From assembly GCA_964530165.1 (NCBI GenBank), contig CAZGYE010000015.1, forward strand, positions 1-37,404: 37,404 nt of DNA. The letters are read 5' to 3'. Below, piece after piece: positions 16,301-22,399 of the stretch. Under the pieces are notes generated by a model, which saw only the letters and a list, made by a program, of their open reading frames with translations, was not told the origin of the DNA and did no database searches. The first letter of the stretch is position 1. Every line of letters begins with the position of its first letter. Origin of the DNA: CAZGYE01 sp964530165 (GTDB taxonomy: Bacteria; Planctomycetota; Planctomycetia; Planctomycetales; Planctomycetaceae). The translations under genes and the position numbers were made by a program.

Positions 16301-17016
16301 CGGAGCGGTGTAAAGATACGACCGGCGTACGATTCCAGATTCCGAGTGGGGTCCGCCGACGGCGATCGGCCTTCTCGACGAAGCGTCATGGTCACGCCGG
16401 CCAAAAACGCGACGTCGCCTTCGATCTCGGCATCGATCGTGATCTTGGGCCGCACCACGATCTCTTTGTTTGAATCCAGCCGGTTCTGGAATCGTAATTC
16501 CACGACCCGCCGCGTTGCCGGATCTTTCTTCACAGAAACCGGATAGTAGCCCGCCACGACCGTCAGGCTTTTCTGGCGGTCGATGTCATGGCGAATGTGG
16601 TTGAAGAACACGTGAAACGGCGCGAAGTAACCTTCACCGCCGTGCTTGTGCCGTGCGCCGACGTTGTGACCAGTGGTGTAGCGGGCCACCACGTCCAGCT
16701 CCAAGGCAAGCCCGCCGATCACGCGGATGGGCAGATCGCTGTCCGGGTTGACTCCGTTGGTGGTCAGTCCACCAAGTTCTCGCGGACTGCGCATGACCAA
16801 CAGCGTCTTGATCCCCAGCCGCCCGGCCGTCAACGCCGCCGCCGTGCCGCCGCTCGACCCGCCGACAATCAGCAAATCCGGCTCGTAAACCTTCTGCCGA
16901 GCCTTGTACGGATTCGTGCCGAATTTCTCGGTTTCGTCCGCTGGCGTTTGATCCACCGCGTTGCACAACATCAGCAACCCGGCCATCATCATCGAGGTTA
17001 CGGAAGACGGCCGCAT
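13360..17016 (-). CDS. Secreted FAD-dependent oxidoreductase fused to glycerophosphodiester phosphodiesterase
   Basis: One open frame of 1218 residues. A probable signal peptide (1-26) is followed by an FAD-binding Rossmann motif at about 48-60 (LLIVGGSSGGTAAAL) of the FAD_oxidored family common in planctomycetes, with ELGGLTTNGVNPDSD, the family's EIEGDVAFLAGV and the later MVIDIHGVHRETVPGSG; this part runs to about 600. Residues about 672-735 look like an S-layer-homology-type repeat (GYLQGGPDRMFQPEEPIRFSEL). About 740-915 is a concanavalin/LamG or DUF1080-type beta-sandwich. The last 280 residues are a GDPD domain: His941-Arg942 (ISGHRAGG), PDNS for the usual PENT, Glu969 and Asp971 (AVEVDLSLTKDG) and His984 (WHD), with the distal VGFGVDYALTDDP. 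GDPDs split glycerophosphodiesters to glycerol-3-phosphate. The GDPD part is poorer in GC than the rest. Confidence 0.88.
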   Translation of the reverse strand: MRPSSVTSMMMAGLLMLCNAVDQTPADETEKFGTNPYKARQKVYEPDLLIVGGSSGGTAAALTAGRLGIKTLLVMRSPRELGGLTTNGVNPDSDLPIRVIGGLALELDVVARYTTGHNVGARHKHGGEGYFAPFHVFFNHIRHDIDRQKSLTVVAGYYPVSVKKDPATRRVVELRFQNRLDSNKEIVVRPKITIDAEIEGDVAFLAGVTMTLRREGRSPSADPTRNLESYAGRIFTPLRDLGGMISAGGPLLEASTGRADDTPATMAWNGTVTLEDYGEGDEESPWILVRPPRGYDAKDFAWLRKERIYGVYLGDGHRRWNCDRYLSTVEGWRLPDGRHVLESLEIADREANEREHLARTIRGLYYVQHVLGLKQFGLCRHDFYEGLEPKYRLSDFGTATNAGDAPLPSLIYMREGRRMVNDHVVGGKLMEDQGRPEYVQKTFWHPRSVYFNAMVIDIHGVHRETVPGSGPEGMQLLRLAGHPKFGAPCLPFDVFVPRPSEATGLLVAAAGAYTHQAYAAFPRMETGRIVQGHACAVAAYHALCDGVPVHKVDVDRVQLTLLDLHGQSLVYFEDTLPGTGHQVIAQMLGCRGVPLRNDNGVYQSEMRVTAAEVKRSLKRLFQEQTTEPIPEAQLERALKLLGGDGPQPATRQACILAVSAAAGIEPADIEPPVFQDVGMADFPRLAGLLAAWQKRGYLQGGPDRMFQPEEPIRFSELQTHLFNVLFAGKRRGGPIPVDYRTILAHDTFNRSDGRLVRDETGRPYQETGTWIVSGGKVRVQEVDATRYLLVDAGRADVDVSCDVFLEQSLKDASAGLVFRGRDAANLSRFLLTAERDAVRIRWDRLQAGRHVTKVSRVQRTLKRGFTLRVRCRGSQAEYYLDGKRVRKAQVDPKERGTLVGVLNGGGMASWFDNFDVRAAAAENDEKSAAPYLKRTFIISGHRAGGRVHAPDNSMPNVLFAIKNGLTAVEVDLSLTKDGKLVLWHDYSLPKRYIEPGATRNIAVNALSSEQVSRIRYSATVGGKRWEGVKIVFADDLVTVTKGKINLGLDVKNVPVVKVIEFIRKHKIQKECMVMASQMEYLQKVHRAEPDVCLEYADNTLGRREVNGKWKWYSTEKQHELYHALMKRLSAAGIDAFCTKGLTKKKVAICHQYGIMVRTSAGNLKPGVKPDRYLGFGVDYALTDDPQLMRKRVIELRPGVALTKPGQTFFDLIRGKADH

Positions 17017-17055
17017 CGCTCTTGCCCTCGCTCAGCATGATTTGTTGAATCGAGC

Positions 17056-17871
17056 TTAGTCCCTTCGTCGTTTCTTCTGGGCGTTGAGCAGTTTCCTCAA
17101 CTCTTTCACTTCGGTTTCCAACCGTTTGATCTTGTCGACTTCTTTTCTCAATTGTTTTACTTCCGCCTCCAGGCGGACGAGACGCTCAAGCTCACGAGCC
17201 GGGATGACAACCATCGGCTGTGCCGACATCGTCGACACCTCGGCGAAGGTACTGCTGGCGGTGGCCTTGGTCGCCCAATGCGTCTTGCCGTCTGCAACGC
17301 GCAGTCCGACTGCGTCGATTTCGTTCCAGCCCGGCACGCCGGGCGAATCGACGTAAATCTTAACGCGCTTCGTCTTGAACGTGACTTTCACAGGAATCTC
17401 AGAGACACCCTTCTGGCTGGTGCGCGGCGTGGGATCGGTGCCCGTCCAGGCAGCGACATCCTTGCCATCCGCATCGAACAGCCCGACTTTGTTTACGGCG
17501 CCGGGGTTGAAAGTTTCGTGAATCACGACTGCTTTGGGCAGGATCGGTTCGGCAAATTCCAGCAGCAGCCACTCACGTTGACTGTCTGGATTGAGCGAGG
17601 CCCATGCAGTTTCCCAGTCGCCGGCCGATCGCGTATCGGGGGCGCCGGTCGCTTGTTCCGGACCCCACGCGCGGCGGACTCGCGCGGTGACACGCTGCGT
17701 TGCTGTTGCGGCGTCCCGGTTCTGCGCAGCAGGCGCCTGTTCGGCTGCCTCCGAAATCAGGCACAACCTGGTCACAAGGACGATCACCGTAATCAGAGCG
17801 GTCATCCCGACCGCGCAGGCGGTCGGGCGCGACAAGGACTTCTTAGACGTTCGTTGTGTCGGCTCAGACAT
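17056..17871 (-). CDS. Membrane-anchored discoidin-like protein with C-terminal coiled coil
   Basis: 271 residues. A hydrophobic segment at 20-42 (CAVGMTALITVIVLVTRLCLI) gives a signal anchor. Residues about 62-200 show a galactose-binding/discoidin-like fold common in planctomycetes: ATGAPDT, WLLLEFAEPILPKAVVIHETFNPGAV, RVKIYVDSPGVPGWNEIDAVGL. Residues 226-271 form a heptad coiled coil rich in Leu, Lys and Arg (LERLVRLEAEVKQLRKEV, then LETEVKELRKLL), suggesting a dimer or trimer. It may bind carbohydrate or envelope partners; no catalytic motif is seen. Its start is divergent from the MBL-fold gene; its stop is 39 bases before the FAD/GDPD start, so both minus-strand genes may share a transcript. 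Confidence 0.82.
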   Translation of the reverse strand: MSEPTQRTSKKSLSRPTACAVGMTALITVIVLVTRLCLISEAAEQAPAAQNRDAATATQRVTARVRRAWGPEQATGAPDTRSAGDWETAWASLNPDSQREWLLLEFAEPILPKAVVIHETFNPGAVNKVGLFDADGKDVAAWTGTDPTPRTSQKGVSEIPVKVTFKTKRVKIYVDSPGVPGWNEIDAVGLRVADGKTHWATKATASSTFAEVSTMSAQPMVVIPARELERLVRLEAEVKQLRKEVDKIKRLETEVKELRKLLNAQKKRRRD

Positions 17872-18073
17872 TTCGACTCTCCTTGGAAAGCCTTGTGAAA
17901 AGGCGCGCCGAAACCTGCCATTTCCGCGATGCTTGTTTCCACAAGACGGTCGGCATAAAATACCATCTCACATTTCAGACTGGCACCTCGACATCGGGTT
18001 GCCGTGCGTGCAAATGAGGCGGTTGACGTGCCGTTCCGACAGTCCCAAGCTGCATCGCTGGGAGTATACCATC

Positions 18074-18865
18074 ATGATGCCGCGGCGTGAAGTTTTTCCG
18101 CACGTGATAGAAATGAACTACCAGGCGCGGCGGCGGCTGGGCTGTTGTGTGTACTTGGTGTTCGACGAGAGTGATTGGCTGCTGATCGACATCGGTTATG
18201 AAGACACCGTCGAGGAAATCGTCGAGATGATTCGTCTGATGGATTTTCCGCTGTCAAGCTGCAAGCATCTGGTGGCGACCCACGCCGACGTCGATCACGT
18301 CCAGGGTCTAAAGAAGCTGAAAGAATTGATTCCCTCGGCAACCACGGCCGGCCATGAAGAGACGGCCCGACTGTTGGCCGCCGGTGATCGTCTCGCGACG
18401 TTTGCCGAGATTTCCGCCCAAGGGATTTCGCTTGATCTGCCGGTCATCAGGCTCGACGCCGCGATCGGCGAAGGAGACGTGCTGAAAGTCGGCCGGGTGG
18501 AGCTCCAGGTATGGCATACACCCGGGCACACGCAGAATCAGTTGGCGTTTCGATTCGGAGACCTGCTCTTTTCGGGCGACAGCCTCTACCGCGACGGCTG
18601 CGTAGGCAATATCGATCCCCATCACGGGTCCGATCTCCCCGATTTCATTCGCTCGCTGACGCGCATTCGCGACAGCGACGTGAAATGGCTGTTGCCCAGT
18701 CATGGACCGATTTTTCGCAAGGACGACGCGCTGTTGCAGAGTGCGATTGACCGGCTCGATCGGTATCAGCACATGGCCGACTTTGGCACCTGTGCGGTCG
18801 ATTGGCCGCTACTCGATGAATGGGAAGCAGAACTGGTGCGCGGCTTCGATCCGCAGCGGCAGTGA
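18074..18865 (+). CDS. Metallo-beta-lactamase fold hydrolase
   Basis: 263 residues, MBL-fold hydrolase. Ligand positions: His70, Asp72, Asp74, His75 in THADVDHV, His152 in HTPGHT, Asp169 in FSGDSLY and His210 in PSHGP. The canonical HxHxDH motif has its second His replaced by Asp, which may shift metal choice or leave site 1 weaker; the rest is intact. The family includes glyoxalase II-like thioesterases, lactonases and others, and the substrate cannot be named. No signal peptide, so cytosolic. Two ATGs in a row (18074, 18077) are the likely start; the frame continues upstream to 17591 but that part overlaps the promoter side of the divergent discoidin-like gene and has no domain. Confidence 0.9.
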   Translation: MMPRREVFPHVIEMNYQARRRLGCCVYLVFDESDWLLIDIGYEDTVEEIVEMIRLMDFPLSSCKHLVATHADVDHVQGLKKLKELIPSATTAGHEETARLLAAGDRLATFAEISAQGISLDLPVIRLDAAIGEGDVLKVGRVELQVWHTPGHTQNQLAFRFGDLLFSGDSLYRDGCVGNIDPHHGSDLPDFIRSLTRIRDSDVKWLLPSHGPIFRKDDALLQSAIDRLDRYQHMADFGTCAVDWPLLDEWEAELVRGFDPQRQ

Positions 18866-18952
18866 GCTTTCCGCCTCAATCACCAGCGGGAAATTCCAGA
18901 GGACCCTTACATTTTTGGAACGACAACCGGGAAATTTTGAAAGGAGAGTCTC

Positions 18953-19399
18953 ATGCAGTTTGCGAAGACCATTGTCCTATTGGCCTGTTTTGCGTTGGCG
19001 GTTCTGACGGCCGAGCAGAGCTATAGCCAACAGGGAAAGCCAAAGCAAGTCACAGGCGGAAAGGCTGCGGCGAAAAAAGCGGCTCCCGCAAAGCAGCAGG
19101 GAAAAACGCCCGCGAAGAGAAAGAAGGCGAAGGGGCGTCTGCCCAACAATTACGGCAAGATTGGATTGGCCAATGAGCAGCGACAACAGATCTATGGGAT
19201 TCAGGTGAAGTATCGCCCACAGTTGGAGGAATTGGAGAAGCAAATCAAGGCGCTCCGGGCCCAGCGTGACGCCGAAATCGAAGCTGTCTTGACCGATTCC
19301 CAGAAGCAGCGATTGGCCGAGCTTCAAGAAGCTGCGAAGAAAAAGCGCGCGAGCAGGAAGAAGCCAAAACCGGCCAAAACGGGCAAGTCGGCACAGTAA
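18953..19399 (+). CDS. Small secreted Lys-rich coiled-coil protein (LTxxQ-like)
   Basis: 148 residues with a clear signal peptide (MQFAKTIVLLACFALAVLTAEQSYS) and an AAAGGAGAG binding site eight bases before the ATG. After a Lys/Ala-rich linker (KAAAKKAAPAKQQ) comes a helical segment: YGIQVKYRPQLEELEKQIKALRAQRDAEIEAVLTDSQKQRLAEL. The LTDSQKQ element resembles the LTxxQ motif of periplasmic Spy/CpxP-like proteins, a weak similarity. The C-terminus is very basic (KKKRASRKKPKPAKTG). Function unknown; likely periplasmic and possibly polyanion-binding. Stop 19399 is only 7 bases from the convergent gene's stop, with no terminator between. Confidence 0.8.
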   Translation: MQFAKTIVLLACFALAVLTAEQSYSQQGKPKQVTGGKAAAKKAAPAKQQGKTPAKRKKAKGRLPNNYGKIGLANEQRQQIYGIQVKYRPQLEELEKQIKALRAQRDAEIEAVLTDSQKQRLAELQEAAKKKRASRKKPKPAKTGKSAQ

Positions 19400-19406
19400 G
19401 CCGAGG

Positions 19407-19856
19407 TCACTCCGAAAGTTTGTGCCCGTTGGGCCTCTGGCTTTTGATACGGGCGATCTGGTTCTCCAGTTCACGCTGTTTTTGGTGGATCCGCGCCAGT
19501 GAGGCGCGGGAGTGGGCGCCGGTGGCGAGCATGTCGCCCAGGGCCACGATGATCAACCAGCCCAGCATCAGCAGAACTGCGCTCCAATAAACCGCGAAGA
19601 GGCCCGGCCAGTTCTGCTGCGGGATCAACCGCGGGAGCAATGGATCGCCCAGCGGTATCAATACGCCCAGAGCAACGAGCAGCCTCGACATCTGCATGCG
19701 CCGACGGTAGCGCGCGTGGTAGTGCTTGCGGTCGACGTCTTCCAGCACGGGGTCGTGTTTTTGCCGCTGCCAAGAGAGCACGTGCGAACGCATCATCATG
19801 CATCCCATGACAAACAGTATGCTGCCCACGGTCGGCGCAATCAGCCAGTCATCCAC
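19407..19856 (-). CDS. Unknown membrane protein (149 aa)
   Basis: 149 residues with three hydrophobic segments: about 4-24 (WLIAPTVGSILFVMGCMMM), 58-75 (RLLVALGVLIPLGDPLL) and 84-108 (LFAVYWSAVLLMLGWLIIVALG). Between the first two is a basic loop (HYHARYRRRMQ), and the C-terminal 35 residues are a charged helix (HQKQRELENQIARIKSQ). I do not recognise a family. The coding potential looks real: ordered hydrophobic pattern and a position that fits between neighbours. Convergent with the secreted Lys-rich protein gene. Confidence 0.72.
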   Translation of the reverse strand: MDDWLIAPTVGSILFVMGCMMMRSHVLSWQRQKHDPVLEDVDRKHYHARYRRRMQMSRLLVALGVLIPLGDPLLPRLIPQQNWPGLFAVYWSAVLLMLGWLIIVALGDMLATGAHSRASLARIHQKQRELENQIARIKSQRPNGHKLSE

Positions 19857-20029
19857 GGCGAGTCATTCCTCGAAGTGAGCGGTTGAAACGGTCCTGACCA
19901 AGGCAAAAGTAAAAAGGAAAAAGGAAAAAGTAAAGACAAGCACGACTTGGCGATCGTGGCGGCGTTGTTCAAGAAGGAGCAGCTTCGGTCATTCGCCGGG
20001 CTGCGCGTTTGCAGAGCAGATCTGCACGA

Positions 20030-20443
20030 CTATGCCGTCATGTCAATCTGCCCGCCCAGACTGCCGCCCTCAGTTGCCGGGATGGAAACGTTCAGCTCAG
20101 CGCCGCCCGAGGCGCCGATCTGACCCGCCAATGCCAGCCCGACCAGCAAGCCCAATGCCGCACCGCCTCCGGAGCCGTCTTCGTCATTTTTGTTGGCGGC
20201 CGCCATCAACATCATTGCGATGAGGATCTCGGCACTGGTGAAATTACCCAAGACCTCCATGAGCGACTGCAGGCCGGCCGACATGCTCACGCTGAGATTG
20301 GCGCCATCCAGTGTGGTCGTCGAGAGCGCACCGGCGGTTCCTCCGATCCCAGCGGAGTTGCTGGTTGCTGCCGTCGTGTTGCTCAACGGTTGCATTGTGG
20401 AGCCGCCGGTGAGTCCGCCGCTGCCGATTGCTGATACTTCCAT
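20030..20443 (-). CDS. Gly/Ala/Ser-rich unknown protein with hydrophobic helices
   Basis: 137 residues from ATG 20443. The N-terminal half is rich in Ser, Thr and Gly (AIGSGGLTGGSTMQPLSNTT). A hydrophobic segment follows at about 57-83 (LQSLMEVLGNFTSAEILIAMMLMAA), then NKNDEDGSGGG and a second, glycine-zipper-like segment (AALGLLVGLALAGQIGA). No signal peptide at the N-terminus, no known domain, no Cys. The frame extends upstream to 20728 but that part is Arg-rich and unconvincing. I do not recognise it; a membrane-interacting or self-assembling protein is conceivable. It stands alone, divergent from the thioredoxin-TPR gene. Confidence 0.55.
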   Translation of the reverse strand: MEVSAIGSGGLTGGSTMQPLSNTTAATSNSAGIGGTAGALSTTTLDGANLSVSMSAGLQSLMEVLGNFTSAEILIAMMLMAAANKNDEDGSGGGAALGLLVGLALAGQIGASGGAELNVSIPATEGGSLGGQIDMTA

Positions 20444-20719
20444 CGCTCTGCTCGCATGTTTTCGGGGTGCTTTCAGGGATGCTCTCGAACCAGTTCCTGA
20501 CGCAAAAAGCGGTCCCACAACGGCCCGTTCGCCATCGAAAAGTCGTAAGTGAAAGCTCCGCTGAAACTTGCGGGTTTGACTCACGGAGAGTTCACGTGTG
20601 GGATCGGTTGCGTTTCGGCAACATCGACGCTCTCGCGCACCCCGGCGCGTTGCCAAAAGACTACATTTGAACCGGCCAGACGAAACCCATACACTGAAGC
20701 CGGTGCCGAGCGCGCGGCT

Positions 20720-20798
20720 GGGTGGCACGCCCTGAGTCTTTCGAAGGGCGTGGTTTGTCGACGACCACGCTCATCGCTTCGCTCTGAGCGTGCCACCC
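20720..20798. repeat. Dispersed hairpin repeat, copy 3 (GTGGCACGC family)
   Basis: Outer arms GGGTGGCACGC (20720-20730) and GCGTGCCACCC (20788-20798) are exact inverted repeats; inner arms GCGTGGT (20748-20754) and ACCACGC (20764-20770) also pair. The folding plan matches copy 2. It ends 40 bases before the ATG of the thioredoxin-TPR gene, which supports that start. Confidence 0.75.
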
Positions 20799-20837
20799 CA
20801 CGGCATCAAAGCGAAACGACCCTCAAGGACGCCCCTG

Positions 20838-21701
20838 ATGACTGAGCCATCTCCCTGGATTTGCGACGCGACGACCGCGAGCTTCGATGCCGACGTCATT
20901 CAGCGCTCGCTGGAGGTGCCGGTCGTCGTCGACTTTTGGGCCACCTGGTGCGAGCCGTGCCGTCAACTCTCGCCGATCCTGGAAAAACTTGCCGAGCAGC
21001 ACAACGGCAGGTTCGTGCTGGTGAAGGTCAACGTTGACCAGTCAGCGGACATCGCCGCGGCCTTCGGCGTGCAGTCGATTCCGCACGTGTTCGCGATCCG
21101 TGACGGGCGACCGGTCAACCACTTCCAGGGGCTGCTGCCGGAAGATCAATTGCGCGAGTGGCTGGCTTCCTTTCTGCCGTCACCGGCCGAAGAGCTGGTG
21201 AAACAAGCCACGGCTCTGGAGGAGAGCGACCCGGCCGCCGCCGAGGCCAAGTACCGCGAAGCCGCCCAGCTCGATCCCGACAACCACCAGATCAAGATCC
21301 ATCTGGCCCGTGTGCTCTTGGCCCGCAACCGCGAGCATGAGTGCCTGCAGGTCATCGAGAAGCTGGAGGAACGCGGCTATCTGGAACCGGAAGCCGAGCG
21401 GATCAAGTCACAGCTCGACATTCTCACGTCTGCCGAGGAAGCCGGCAGCGTCGAAGAAGCCCGCAAAGCGGCCGAGGCCGCACCGGACGACTTGTCGCTG
21501 CAGCTCAAACTGGCCGACGCGCTGGCCGCCGCCCGAGCATACGAAGAGGCGTTCGAGATCTGCCTGCGTCTGATCGAGCAGGACAAGACCGGCATCGGCG
21601 TCCAGGCCAAAGAGACGATGGTCACCATCTTCGACATGCTCGGCTCCAGCTCCGAGCTGGTCGGCACCTACCGCCGCCGATTGGCCACGCTGCTGTACTG
21701 A
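20838..21701 (+). CDS. Thioredoxin-TPR protein, CnoX (YbbN)-like
   Basis: 287 residues. Residues about 12-110 are a thioredoxin domain with the redox-active WATWCEPC (Cys38, Cys41), VNVDQSADIAAAFGVQSIPHVF including the cis-Pro, and FQGLLPEDQLREWL. Residues about 115-285 hold TPR-like helices (EAKYREAAQLDPDNHQIKIHLARVLLARN). This architecture is that of CnoX/YbbN, a cytosolic chaperedoxin that protects substrates from oxidative and chlorine stress and passes them to GroEL. In E. coli YbbN the site is SxxC; here a complete CxxC is kept, as in several other bacteria, so thiol-disulfide activity is likely. The ATG at 20838 is chosen because a repeat ends at 20798. Confidence 0.92.
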   Translation: MTEPSPWICDATTASFDADVIQRSLEVPVVVDFWATWCEPCRQLSPILEKLAEQHNGRFVLVKVNVDQSADIAAAFGVQSIPHVFAIRDGRPVNHFQGLLPEDQLREWLASFLPSPAEELVKQATALEESDPAAAEAKYREAAQLDPDNHQIKIHLARVLLARNREHECLQVIEKLEERGYLEPEAERIKSQLDILTSAEEAGSVEEARKAAEAAPDDLSLQLKLADALAAARAYEEAFEICLRLIEQDKTGIGVQAKETMVTIFDMLGSSSELVGTYRRRLATLLY

Positions 21702-21939
21702 TCGTCGGTCGCGAACTCAAACGGCCGCACCGCCGGAAGCCCCCCGATCCACTCACGTCGGGCCGCCGGTAATTCCGCGCAAGACTCCGCGGCCAAACCC
21801 CGGCGGGACTGTCACTTACGCCGCAAATCCGCCAGTTAATAGAAGCGTGAACGGGGTTGGCGCGAAAATGTTGCCTAAGAAACTTTTTTTGAGGAAAATT
21901 TCATACCAAACAGCCCGGTCCGACCGAAGCGGCGCTGGC

Positions 21940-22077
21940 CGGCATTCTCACACTACCGCCAGCCATCGGACTGACGCCGATCAAGAACTGCTGGGCCACA
22001 GTGACGTTCGGACGATGATGATGTATACTCGCGTTTTGAACAAAGGTGGCCGCGGCGTGCAGGGTCGCCTCGCCTTT
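21940..22077 (+). pseudogene. Remnant of integron-type tyrosine recombinase C-terminus
   Basis: Translation in this frame gives RHS at the left, then QELLGHSDV (21982-22008) and MYTRVLNKGGRGVQ up to about 22062. This is the C-terminal box II of tyrosine recombinases: the RHS of the H-x-x-R box, the LGH motif and the nucleophile Tyr, and the tail VLNKGGRGV typical of integron/chromosomal-integron integrases. About a dozen or more residues between RHS and QELLGH are missing or altered and no N-terminal part is found upstream, so the gene is a scar. It marks past recombination next to the restriction-modification genes. Confidence 0.7.
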
Positions 22078-22109
22078 TTCCGTCGAACCGAAGGGAATCG
22101 CAGCCACCG

Positions 22110-22394
22110 ATGGCAATGCCCGAGGAAAAAGCCGTACTCGCCGCGTTGAAGACGTTCGCCGACGGCGTAACCGCCAAGATGACAAGTTCGACCCTTGGCG
22201 AGCCGGACTACGCCGTTCATGCTGCGAAAGTGCTCGCCGGTTATGTGGAGCTGAAGGCCCCTGGTGTCGGGGCCAGTCCCAAACGCTTCACCGGGCACAA
22301 CCGCGATCAATGGAAGCGTTTTTCAGCCATTCCGAATCTTATCGACTGCGACGGCAACGACTGGGGCTTGTACCGTCAACGGCAAATATCGTGA
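22110..22394 (+). pseudogene. Truncated nuclease domain of a second R-M enzyme
   Basis: A 94-residue frame. MPEEKAVLAALKTFADGVTAKM resembles the N-terminus of large adenine-specific methylase/restriction proteins (type ISP-like group), and the stretch GEPDYAVHAAKVLAGYVELKAPG is their PD-(D/E)xK-type nuclease core (PD, then ELK), followed by FTGHNRDQWKRFSAIPNLIDCDGNDWGLYR. Against the family memory, some 45 residues seem to be missing between the start and PDYAV, and the whole methylase is absent. I call it a decayed fragment rather than a gene, although its TGA overlaps a possible GTG start (22391) of the next gene as GTGA. Confidence 0.65.
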
Positions 22395-22399
22395 CGAAA

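Noticed and set aside
19900..19945. Purine-rich run (AAAAAGGAAAAAGG) considered as part of an origin or iteron
   Set aside because: No DnaA-like boxes or ordered repeats beside it; low complexity only.
20444..20728. Upstream extension of the Gly/Ala-rich protein
   Set aside because: Arg-rich, irregular sequence without support; ATG 20443 gives a coherent product.
22046..22399. Continuous frame joining recombinase-scar DNA to the type IIG enzyme
   Set aside because: It is in a different frame from both the recombinase scar and the nuclease remnant, and has no domain before the ATG at 22400.
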